Assembly: GCA_964017155.1 (NCBI GenBank) | Contig: OZ024861.1 | Coordinates: 25,748,713 to 25,812,712, forward strand | Origin: Oasisia sp. SBJ-2009 | Taxonomy: Eukaryota > Annelida > Polychaeta > Sabellida > Siboglinidae | Reading direction: 5' to 3' | DNA length: 64,000 bases | Part shown: piece by piece, positions 1 to 9,010 of the stretch | Layout: every line of letters starts with the position of its first letter | Numbering within the stretch: the stretch's first letter is position 1 | Program-made: the position numbers and the translations under genes | Notes under the pieces: model-generated | Database searches by the model: none | Seen by the model: the letters and a program-made list of their open reading frames with translations, nothing else | Told to the model about the DNA's origin: nothing

Positions 1-104
1 CGCCAATCTTCACATCATCGGGCCTGGTCGGTCAGTAATGCTGCCAGAAGTCGTCGGCCATGTGTCGCTGTATCTTCACCGGGCTCAGGCACCTGAGAAA
101 AAAC

Positions 105-135
105 AATAAAAGAGCGTTACAGTGTGCACGGTGTC
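105..135 (+). promoter_or_regulatory. Candidate polyadenylation signal with GU-rich downstream element
   Basis: AATAAA at 105-110 is followed 11 bases later by GTGTGCACGGTGTC (122-135). That is the canonical arrangement of a metazoan cleavage and polyadenylation site, with cleavage expected near 120-125. It lies about 150 bp upstream of the promoter-like block, so it would terminate transcripts arriving from the preceding unit. The signal appears intact in all copies; unit 2 only gains an A upstream. Assignment is by motif and spacing alone. Confidence 0.45.
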
Positions 136-196
136 TAACAAAATTGAAAACAGCAGGCTCAATTCTTACATATGCCCACATTCCGTCACCCCACTG

Positions 197-265
197 GCGT
201 CAAAGACGCAAATCCCACCGCGATGCGGTCGAGATTACACTAAAGAAACTGGCATCTGTCGCCAG
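197..265 (+). other. Three consecutive small GC-rich hairpins
   Basis: Three perfect 5-bp inverted repeats sit in 69 bp just upstream of the promoter-like block. They are GCGTC-AAA-GACGC (197-209), ACCGC-GAT-GCGGT (217-229) and CTGGC with GCCAG (249-265, 7-base loop). They might be palindromic protein-binding sites or local secondary structure; short hairpins also arise by chance in GC-rich DNA. Confidence 0.4.
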
Positions 266-283
266 CATTCGGCTGCGCGGCAC

Positions 284-395
284 AATAATGGCGGCAAACC
301 GGAAGACGCGCCACAACAATACCGTGACGTCACGACAATACGCCAGACGCGCCATTTTCGTTCCTGGCGACGTCAGATTTCAAGATGGCGACGCC
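284..395 (+). promoter_or_regulatory. CpG-rich RNA polymerase II promoter-like block
   Basis: In 112 bp there are: ATGGCGGC (288-295, YY1-type), CCGGAAG (299-305, ETS-type), GTGACGTCAC (324-333, a perfect palindromic cAMP-response element for CREB/ATF-type bZIP factors), GCCATTTT (351-358, YY1 core on the other strand), CGACGTCA (368-375, one mismatch to a CRE), TCAGATT (373-379, perfect match to initiator YYANWYY) and CAAGATGGCGAC (381-392, TISU/YY1). The sequence AGACGCGCCA occurs twice, 41 bp apart (304-313 and 345-354). CpG density is visibly higher than in the rest of the unit. This combination is typical of TATA-less, ubiquitously active metazoan promoters; the TISU and initiator indicate plus-strand transcription. 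The block appears unchanged in every unit except for C to G at offset 394 in unit 5. Activity is inferred, not shown. Confidence 0.6.
381..392 (+). promoter_or_regulatory. TISU/YY1 element with a minimal ORF
   Basis: CAAGATGGCGAC matches the TISU consensus SAASATGGCGGC at 11 of 12 positions. If transcription starts at the initiator A (375), the ATG at 385 lies at +11, giving the very short 5' leader known for TISU genes. Here, however, the frame opened by that ATG closes after six codons (TAA at 403-405), so the element would encode only a minimal upstream ORF or act purely at the transcription level through YY1. Confidence 0.45.
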
Positions 396-412
396 TTTGA
401 TCTAAGCAAACT

Positions 413-428
413 GGGGGGGGGGAGGGGG
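413..428 (+). repeat. Length-variable poly-G tract (G8-17, A, G5)
   Basis: G10-A-G5 in unit 1. Counts over the 28 complete units are G8 once, G9 three times, G10 thirteen times, G11 five times, G12 once, G13 three times and G17 twice. Units 20, 21 and 29 also carry G-to-A interruptions. Sixteen near-continuous G on the non-template strand could fold as a G-quadruplex or support an R-loop just downstream of the inferred start site. Slippage is the obvious source of variation, but homopolymer sequencing or consensus error cannot be excluded. Confidence 0.95.
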
Positions 429-512
429 CGCTTTCTTCCACTTTTACTTCGTTCTTTCAATGTTTTACTTGCGCTAGCCTATTTCGCAATAAGGTACACA
501 CATAGGACTACA

Positions 513-530
513 GTTGTATTATGGTACAAC
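513..530 (+). other. Perfect 6-bp hairpin enclosing the candidate start codon
   Basis: GTTGTA (513-518) and TACAAC (525-530) are exact inverted repeats separated by TTATGG. The loop contains the ATG of the hypothetical two-exon ORF. It could modulate initiation in an RNA, but a 6-bp stem is easily produced by chance. Confidence 0.3.
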
Positions 531-1727
531 GGCCTTTGCGACATTCGGGTACTTTTTATGCACGATGCAAGTCAAGGTGCGTGGCGTATAACACCGATTA
601 GATTCAACAATGTCAGACTCTCTCCGTTAATTTTTAGACCAAAGATATCAGGCCTGCTGCGTCCGCGCGTATTAAAACCACTACACTACCCTACCCGCGC
701 CTCTCGTAATGAAGTTTCAAACGTTGGAGCAATTGTGGTTGGCTTGCATTCTACGCAAGTGCCTAATTCATGTCGGAAATGGAACAGAATATTCATATTC
801 TTGTTCTCATTCACAGTACACTGTATATGGTGCATACCACTCTTCGATGAGTTGTCTCAATGTCTCAAGCAGCTTTCCACCTATGCCTAGGCAAATAGAT
901 GTTTGGACAGTATCTAATTTAACATTCGTACTGCTGAGCTTCAAACTACTACACTCAACGACAGAAGTTCCCTTCATTGTGTTGGTAATCTACTCTCTGC
1001 GATCTGGAACTCTAAAACGTGTTAACGGCGACGCCACGAGGGATGTATGCAGGCTGCGCAAAGATGTATCGGAAGCATTATATGCCATTTCATGCGATAA
1101 AAGACGTTCGTTCGCATACAGGCTAGATTTACTCTGTAGTGTAATACTCTTTGTAGGGTGTACAATGTGTGTAGCTAGCTCAACATCAATGATCACATGA
1201 TGCGACCATTGCATTGCCTGTTAGTTGCTTTGTGGTTTCGTTTTCACATTGAACTTGCGACATGTCTGCTCTTTGGTTTCAGGTCTTCCTATTTGAGTCC
1301 GAAGTGTGAGCGACACACAGACCCTCTGAGAATGCGACGAGCGAGTAGTGATGAAGCCCACGCATGTCTAGTATATAATTTCGTAGTTGTCTGGGTAGTT
1401 TGGAACAACCTTTGTTTTCTCGTGTGGCTCTTCGCCTCCACTGTTATGTATAGCTTTTGGCGTTACCTGTTTGTCGGCATAGCGCTCACGACATGGCCAA
1501 AGAGCTGGCCTGTTGGCACTGATCACTGTAGCATATGCTATTGTTTCCAAGGCAATGTATCAACATACGCATTCGATCTCCGTCACTACCTAGATACAAA
1601 TCTGCGTGCCGAGAAATGTGTGACTGCAATAAATATTGGTCTCAAAACATCGAATGATCTCTACACTTGTCTCAGAAGGAACACATGCCAAATGCGTACA
1701 CTTGAGTTACACTATTGCAATGAATGA
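521..1727 (+). CDS. Hypothetical two-exon ORF (521-576 joined to 1283-1727), 166 residues
   Basis: I do not recognise this product. The ATG at 521 has a favourable context (A at -3, G at +4). Its frame would stop soon after the donor if unspliced, but joining AG at 575-576 to G at 1283 completes an Arg codon and continues in phase to TGA at 1725-1727. The product would be basic at the N-terminus, have a strongly hydrophobic Trp/Phe/Val-rich stretch at about residues 68-112 (one or two possible membrane helices), and a Cys-rich C-terminal third. The frame is open in all complete copies. The exon-2 variants seen (offsets 1351, 1371 and 1435 non-synonymous, 1631 synonymous) show no purifying selection. 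Two short ORFs, from the ATGs at 385 and 459, precede it. It may well be fortuitous; equivalents exist at the same offset in every unit. Confidence 0.18.
577..1282 (+). other. Candidate intron (706 bp)
   Basis: The 5' site CAAG|GTGCGT at 576|577 fits the donor consensus except at +4. The 3' site has CTCTTTGGTTTCAG ending at 1282, with a branch-point match TTCAC (1243-1247; branch A at 1246, 36 bases from the AG). A weaker alternative donor, AAG|GTACAC, lies at 493|494. The 17-bp deletion of unit 4 and most private substitutions of units 5, 13, 16 and 23 fall inside it. Both splice dinucleotides appear intact in all complete copies. No gene was recognised within the interval; the open frame at 709-1200 is broken by the unit 4 deletion. 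Confidence 0.35.
782..806 (+). other. Near-perfect inverted repeat, heat-shock-element-like
   Basis: The left arm GAACAGAATAT and right arm ATATTCTTGTTC are reverse complements except for one inserted base. Pentamers nGAAn-nGAAn-nTTCn occur at 781-795, but their orientation is not the canonical alternating heat-shock arrangement. A small ACAGT-AC-ACTGT palindrome follows a few bases downstream and is broken in unit 23. No function can be assigned. Confidence 0.3.
1628..1633 (+). promoter_or_regulatory. Internal AATAAA, polymorphic among units
   Basis: AATAAA in 20 of 28 complete units; AATCAA in units 8, 9, 11, 13, 15, 16, 26 and 27. If used for polyadenylation it would truncate the exon-2 frame before its stop codon, and no strong GU-rich element follows within 40 bases. 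It is therefore a weaker candidate than the signal at 105-110. The A/C alternative is the most informative lineage marker in the array. Confidence 0.3.
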
Positions 1728-2254
1728 GGCACTTGTGTAGGTTGCATTTGCATGCTGATTCCTAAGTATGCTGTTTCCAGTCGAGATGAATGCGTTTTGC
1801 TGGGTGTCATGACGGTCAAAGAATCGTCTACTCAACTGTATTGAGTGGGTGTATGTGTACATGCGAGAATGTGTGTGGCATTCGCCGCGCCAATGGTGCT
1901 TATGCATATCAATGTTACGATACTTTCCGCGGTGCGATCTCGGCCTCTTACACAAGTTTCGTTTCATATGCATTATTTTGCCTCATATTTTGACATTACG
2001 TACCTTGATATACATCATATAGCGTGCAAAATAGCTCGATCAATCGTCTGAGTAAAACGTTTCGATTGCGAGAACTGCAACATTAAAACTAATGTCCACT
2101 CGCACTAGCTGTGATACATATATCGATGTCATGCTATCGTTGATTTGATTCTTCCAGTGATCGGCCTACATTATCATCTACCTCAACATGTTGTATAAAT
2201 CAAATAACTTGATAAAAACAACGCTTCACCCACTGTCGAATGACTGTTCCGCAT
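1728..2254 (+). other. AT-richer tail of the unit, no gene recognised
   Basis: No convincing gene. It contains an exact POU octamer on the minus strand (ATTTGCAT, 1746-1753), a GT-rich stretch (about 1846-1880), an ATTAAA followed by ACTAATG (near 2083), a DRE-like TATCGATG (near 2120) and a TATAAAT string (2194-2200) about 55 bp before the next unit. If the transcription model is right, this is 3' UTR running into the next copy's polyadenylation signal. Short open frames here (67, 68 and, on the minus strand, 88 codons) have no supporting features. Confidence 0.4.
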
Positions 2255-4512
2255 CGCCAATCTTCACATCATCGGGCCTGGTCGGTCAGTAATGCTGCCA
2301 GAAGTCGTCGGCCATGTGTCGCTGTATCTTCACCGGGCTCAGGCACCTGAGAAAAAAACAATAAAAGAGCGTTACAGTGTGCACGGTGTCTAACAAAATT
2401 GAAAACAGCAGGCTCAATTCTTACATATGCCCACATTCCGTCACCCCACTGGCGTCAAAGACGCAAATCCCACCGCGATGCGGTCGAGATTACACTAAAG
2501 AAACTGGCATCTGTCGCCAGCATTCGGCTGCGCGGCACAATAATGGCGGCAAACCGGAAGACGCGCCACAACAATACCGTGACGTCACGACAATACGCCA
2601 GACGCGCCATTTTCGTTCCTGGCGACGTCAGATTTCAAGATGGCGACGCCTTTGATCTAAGCAAACTGGGGGGGGGGGGGAGGGGGCGCTTTCTTCCACT
2701 TTTACTTCGTTCTTTCAATGTTTTACTTGCGCTAGCCTATTTCGCAATAAGGTACACACATAGGACTACAGTTGTATTATGGTACAACGGCCTTTGCGAC
2801 ATTCGGGTACTTTTTATGCACGATGCAAGTCAAGGTGCGTGGCGTATAACACCGATTAGATTCAACAATGTCAGACTCTCTCCGTTAATTTTTAGACCAA
2901 AGATATCAGGCCTGCTGCGTCCGCGCGTATTAAAACCACTACACTACCCTACCCGCGCCTCTCGTAATGAAGTTTCAAACGTTGGAGCAATTGTGGTTGG
3001 CTTGCATTCTACGCAAGTGCCTAATTCATGTCGGAAATGGAACAGAATATTCATATTCTTGTTCTCATTCACAGTACACTGTATATGGTGCATACCACTC
3101 TTCGATGAGTTGTCTCAATGTCTCAAGCAGCTTTCCACCTATGCCTAGGCAAATAGATGTTTGGACAGTATCTAATTTAACATTCGTACTGCTGAGCTTC
3201 AAACTACTACACTCAACGACAGAAGTTCCCTTCATTGTGTTGGTAATCTACTCTCTGCGATCTGGAACTCTAAAACGTGTTAACGGCGACGCCACGAGGG
3301 ATGTATGCAGGCTGCGCAAAGATGTATCGGAAGCATTATATGCCATTTCATGCGATAAAAGACGTTCGTTCGCATACAGGCTAGATTTACTCTGTAGTGT
3401 AATACTCTTTGTAGGGTGTACAATGTGTGTAGCTAGCTCAACATCAATGATCACATGATGCGACCATTGCATTGCCTGTTAGTTGCTTTGTGGTTTCGTT
3501 TTCACATTGAACTTGCGACATGTCTGCTCTTTGGTTTCAGGTCTTCCTATTTGAGTCCGAAGTGTGAGCGACACACAGACCCTCTGAGAATGCGACGAGC
3601 GAGTAGTGATGAAGCCCACGCATGTCTAGTATATAATTTCGTAGTTGTCTGGGTAGTTTGGAACAACCTTTGTTTTCTCGTGTGGCTCTTCGCCTCCACT
3701 GTTATGTATAGCTTTTGGCGTTACCTGTTTGTCGGCATAGCGCTCACGACATGGCCAAAGAGCTGGCCTGTTGGCACTGATCACTGTAGCATATGCTATT
3801 GTTTCCAAGGCAATGTATCAACATACGCATTCGATCTCCGTCACTACCTAGATACAAATCTGCGTGCCGAGAAATGTGTGACTGCAATAAATATTGGTCT
3901 CAAAACATCGAATGATCTCTACACTTGTCTCAGAAGGAACACATGCCAAATGCGTACACTTGAGTTACACTATTGCAATGAATGAGGCACTTGTGTAGGT
4001 TGCATTTGCATGCTGATTCCTAAGTATGCTGTTTCCAGTCGAGATGAATGCGTTTTGCTGGGTGTCATGACGGTCAAAGAATCGTCTACTCAACTGTATT
4101 GAGTGGGTGTATGTGTACATGCGAGAATGTGTGTGGCATTCGCCGCGCCAATGGTGCTTATGCATATCAATGTTACGATACTTTCCGCGGTGCGATCTCG
4201 GCCTCTTACACAAGTTTCGTTTCATATGCATTATTTTGCCTCATATTTTGACATTACGTACCTTGATATACATCATATAGCGTGCAAAATAGCTCGATCA
4301 ATCGTCTGAGTAAAACGTTTCGATTGCGAGAACTGCAACATTAAAACTAATGTCCACTCGCACTAGCTGTGATACATATATCGATGTCATGCTATCGTTG
4401 ATTTGATTCTTCCAGTGATCGGCCTACATTATCATCTACCTCAACATGTTGTATAAATCAAATAACTTGATAAAAACAACGCTTCACCCACTGTCGAATG
4501 ACTGTTCCGCAT
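2255..4512 (+). repeat. Repeat unit 2
   Basis: 2,258 bp. G tract of 13, and the only copy with seven rather than six A in the run just before the AATAAA near offset 105. That A insertion shifts the frame of the long open frame which in unit 1 begins at offset 60, so the frame is not conserved. Confidence 0.98.
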
Positions 4513-6766
4513 CGCCAATCTTCACATCATCGGGCCTGGTCGGTCAGTAATGCTGCCAGAAGTCGTCGGCCATGTGTCGCTGTATCTTCACCGGGCTCAG
4601 GCACCTGAGAAAAAACAATAAAAGAGCGTTACAGTGTGCACGGTGTCTAACAAAATTGAAAACAGCAGGCTCAATTCTTACATATGCCCACATTCCGTCA
4701 CCCCACTGGCGTCAAAGACGCAAATCCCACCGCGATGCGGTCGAGATTACACTAAAGAAACTGGCATCTGTCGCCAGCATTCGGCTGCGCGGCACAATAA
4801 TGGCGGCAAACCGGAAGACGCGCCACAACAATACCGTGACGTCACGACAATACGCCAGACGCGCCATTTTCGTTCCTGGCGACGTCAGATTTCAAGATGG
4901 CGACGCCTTTGATCTAAGCAAACTGGGGGGGGGGAGGGGGCGCTTTCTTCCACTTTTACTTCGTTCTTTCAATGTTTTACTTGCGCTAGCCTATTTCGCA
5001 ATAAGGTACACACATAGGACTACAGTTGTATTATGGTACAACGGCCTTTGCGACATTCGGGTACTTTTTATGCACGATGCAAGTCAAGGTGCGTGGCGTA
5101 TAACACCGATTAGATTCAACAATGTCAGACTCTCTCCGTTAATTTTTAGACCAAAGATATCAGGCCTGCTGCGTCCGCGCGTATTAAAACCACTACACTA
5201 CCCTACCCGCGCCTCTCGTAATGAAGTTTCAAACGTTGGAGCAATTGTGGTTGGCTTGCATTCTACGCAAGTGCCTAATTCATGTCGGAAATGGAACAGA
5301 ATATTCATATTCTTGTTCTCATTCACAGTACACTGTATATGGTGCATACCACTCTTCGATGAGTTGTCTCAATGTCTCAAGCAGCTTTCCACCTATGCCT
5401 AGGCAAATAGATGTTTGGACAGTATCTAATTTAACATTCGTACTGCTGAGCTTCAAACTACTACACTCAACGACAGAAGTTCCCTTCATTGTGTTGGTAA
5501 TCTACTCTCTGCGATCTGGAACTCTAAAACGTGTTAACGGCGACGCCACGAGGGATGTATGCAGGCTGCGCAAAGATGTATCGGAAGCATTATATGCCAT
5601 TTCATGCGATAAAAGACGTTCGTTCGCATACAGGCTAGATTTACTCTGTAGTGTAATACTCTTTGTAGGGTGTACAATGTGTGTAGCTAGCTCAACATCA
5701 ATGATCACATGATGCGACCATTGCATTGCCTGTTAGTTGCTTTGTGGTTTCGTTTTCACATTGAACTTGCGACATGTCTGCTCTTTGGTTTCAGGTCTTC
5801 CTATTTGAGTCCGAAGTGTGAGCGACACACAGACCCTCTGAGAATGCGACGAGCGAGTAGTGATGAAGCCCACGCATGTCTAGTATATAATTTCGTAGTT
5901 GTCTGGGTAGTTTGGAACAACCTTTGTTTTCTCGTGTGGCTCTTCGCCTCCACTGTTATGTATAGCTTTTGGCGTTACCTGTTTGTCGGCATAGCGCTCA
6001 CGACATGGCCAAAGAGCTGGCCTGTTGGCACTGATCACTGTAGCATATGCTATTGTTTCCAAGGCAATGTATCAACATACGCATTCGATCTCCGTCACTA
6101 CCTAGATACAAATCTGCGTGCCGAGAAATGTGTGACTGCAATAAATATTGGTCTCAAAACATCGAATGATCTCTACACTTGTCTCAGAAGGAACACATGC
6201 CAAATGCGTACACTTGAGTTACACTATTGCAATGAATGAGGCACTTGTGTAGGTTGCATTTGCATGCTGATTCCTAAGTATGCTGTTTCCAGTCGAGATG
6301 AATGCGTTTTGCTGGGTGTCATGACGGTCAAAGAATCGTCTACTCAACTGTATTGAGTGGGTGTATGTGTACATGCGAGAATGTGTGTGGCATTCGCCGC
6401 GCCAATGGTGCTTATGCATATCAATGTTACGATACTTTCCGCGGTGCGATCTCGGCCTCTTACACAAGTTTCGTTTCATATGCATTATTTTGCCTCATAT
6501 TTTGACATTACGTACCTTGATATACATCATATAGCGTGCAAAATAGCTCGATCAATCGTCTGAGTAAAACATTTCGATTGCGAGAACTGCAACATTAAAA
6601 CTAATGTCCACTCGCACTAGCTGTGATACATATATCGATGTCATGCTATCGTTGATTTGATTCTTCCAGTGATCGGCCTACATTATCATCTACCTCAACA
6701 TGTTGTATAAATCAAATAACTTGATAAAAACAACGCTTCACCCACTGTCGAATGACTGTTCCGCAT
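4513..6766 (+). repeat. Repeat unit 3
   Basis: 2,254 bp, G10. One private change: G to A at 6571 (offset 2059), turning AACGTTTCG into AACATTTCG. Confidence 0.98.
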
Positions 6767-9010
6767 CGCCAATCTTCACATCATCGGGCCTGGTCGGTCA
6801 GTAATGCTGCCAGAAGTCGTCGGCCATGTGTCGCTGTATCTTCACCGGGCTCAGGCACCTGAGAAAAAACAATAAAAGAGCGTTACAGTGTGCACGGTGT
6901 CTAACAAAATTGAAAACAGCAGGCTCAATTCTTACATATGCCCACATTCCGTCACCCCACTGGCGTCAAAGACGCAAATCCCACCGCGATGCGGTCGAGA
7001 TTACACTAAAGAAACTGGCATCTGTCGCCAGCATTCGGCTGCGCGGCACAATAATGGCGGCAAACCGGAAGACGCGCCACAACAATACCGTGACGTCACG
7101 ACAATACGCCAGACGCGCCATTTTCGTTCCTGGCGACGTCAGATTTCAAGATGGCGACGCCTTTGATCTAAGCAAACTGGGGGGGGGGGGGGGGGAGGGG
7201 GCGCTTTCTTCCACTTTTACTTCGTTCTTTCAATGTTTTACTTGCGCTAGCCTATTTCGCAATAAGGTACACACATAGGACTACAGTTGTATTATGGTAC
7301 AACGGCCTTTGCGACATTCGGGTACTTTTTATGCACGATGCAAGTCAAGGTGCGTGGCGTATAACACCGATTAGATTCAACAATGTCAGACTCTCTCCGT
7401 TAATTTTTAGACCAAAGATATCAGGCCTGCTGCGTCCGCGCGTATTAAAACCACTACACTACCCTACCCGCGCCTCTCGTAATGAAGTTTCAAACGTTGG
7501 AGCAATTGTGGTTGGCTTGCATTCTACGCAAGTGCCTAATTCATGTCGGAAATGGAACAGAATATTCATATTCTTGTTCTCATTCACAGTACACTGTATA
7601 TGGTGCATACCACTCTTCGATGAGTTGTCTCAATGTCTCAAGCAGCTTTCCACCTATGCCTAGGCAAATAGATGTTTGGACAGTATCTAATTTAACATTC
7701 GTACTGCTGAGCTTCAAACTACTACACTCAACGACAGAAGTTCCCTTCATTGTGTTGGTAATCTACTCTCTGCGATCTGGAACTCTAAAACGTGTTAACG
7801 GCATGCAGGCTGCGCAAAGATGTATCGGAAGCATTATATGCCATTTCATGCGATAAAAGACGTTCGTTCGCATACAGGCTAGATTTACTCTGTAGTGTAA
7901 TACTCTTTGTAGGGTGTACAATGTGTGTAGCTAGCTCAACATCAATGATCACATGATGCGACCATTGCATTGCCTGTTAGTTGCTTTGTGGTTTCGTTTT
8001 CACATTGAACTTGCGACATGTCTGCTCTTTGGTTTCAGGTCTTCCTATTTGAGTCCGAAGTGTGAGCGACACACAGACCCTCTGAGAATGCGACGAGCGA
8101 GTAGTGATGAAGCCCACGCATGTCTAGTATATAATTTCGTAGTTGTCTGGGTAGTTTGGAACAACCTTTGTTTTCTCGTGTGGCTCTTCGCCTCCACTGT
8201 TATGTATAGCTTTTGGCGTTACCTGTTTGTCGGCATAGCGCTCACGACATGGCCAAAGAGCTGGCCTGTTGGCACTGATCACTGTAGCATATGCTATTGT
8301 TTCCAAGGCAATGTATCAACATACGCATTCGATCTCCGTCACTACCTAGATACAAATCTGCGTGCCGAGAAATGTGTGACTGCAATAAATATTGGTCTCA
8401 AAACATCGAATGATCTCTACACTTGTCTCAGAAGGAACACATGCCAAATGCGTACACTTGAGTTACACTATTGCAATGAATGAGGCACTTGTGTAGGTTG
8501 CATTTGCATGCTGATTCCTAAGTATGCTGTTTCCAGTCGAGATGAATGCGTTTTGCTGGGTGTCATGACGGTCAAAGAATCGTCTACTCAACTGTATTGA
8601 GTGGGTGTATGTGTACATGCGAGAATGTGTGTGGCATTCGCCGCGCCAATGGTGCTTATGCATATCAATGTTACGATACTTTCCGCGGTGCGATCTCGGC
8701 CTCTTACACAAGTTTCGTTTCATATGCATTATTTTGCCTCATATTTTGACATTACGTACCTTGATATACATCATATAGCGTGCAAAATAGCTCGATCAAT
8801 CGTCTGAGTAAAACGTTTCGATTGCGAGAACTGCAACATTAAAACTAATGTCCACTCGCACTAGCTGTGATACATATATCGATGTCATGCTATCGTTGAT
8901 TTGATTCTTCCAGTGATCGGCCTACATTATCATCTACCTCAACATGTTGTATAAATCAAATAACTTGATAAAAACAACGCTTCACCCACTGTCGAATGAC
9001 TGTTCCGCAT
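6767..9010 (+). repeat. Repeat unit 4, with a 17-bp deletion
   Basis: 2,244 bp, the shortest copy. The G tract is 17 long (7 more than unit 1), but 17 bp corresponding to unit-1 positions 1030-1046 are missing between 7802 and 7803. The deletion lies inside the candidate intron, so it would not alter the predicted spliced product. Confidence 0.98.

Larger units (their letters stand above)
1..2254 (+). repeat. Repeat unit 1 (reference copy)
   Basis: Length 2,254 bp with G10-A-G5 at 413-428. It carries the majority base at every variable position I identified, so it is used as the coordinate reference for the sub-features below. Confidence 0.98.

Noticed and set aside
217..240. GCGGTCGAGATTACAC as a possible tRNA B box
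   Set aside because: It does not fit GGTTCGANNCC, and no A box or cloverleaf can be formed around it.
60..890. 276-codon open frame present in many units
   Set aside because: It runs through the poly-G tract. With 10 or 13 G it is long, but with 8, 9, 11, 12 or 17 G it ends at about 138-150 codons, and unit 2 loses its start through an extra A. A real coding frame would not tolerate this, and no domain is recognisable.
709..1200. 163-codon open frame overlapping the next frame by ATGA
   Set aside because: Broken by a 17-bp deletion in unit 4; all other variants seen in it (units 5, 10/12, 13, 23) are amino-acid changing. The ATGA overlap resembles bacterial operons, but everything else here is eukaryotic, and the frame lies in the candidate intron.
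1372..1378. TATATAA as a second core promoter
   Set aside because: An isolated AT-rich string inside the exon-2 frame, without an initiator at the right spacing that I could support. The TATAAAT at 2194 is similarly unsupported.
1197..1727. 176-codon open frame taken as an unspliced gene
   Set aside because: One frame of this length is not surprising among six frames of a 2.25-kb unit, and the identical copies are not independent evidence. Its first 28 codons lie upstream of the better-supported splice acceptor, so only the spliced version is listed, at low confidence.
1931..1965. Stretch containing GCGATCTCGGCCTC, reminiscent of 5S rRNA or U2 snRNA
   Set aside because: The similarity ends after a few bases; neither the rest of 5S nor U2 follows, and no Pol III internal control regions are present.
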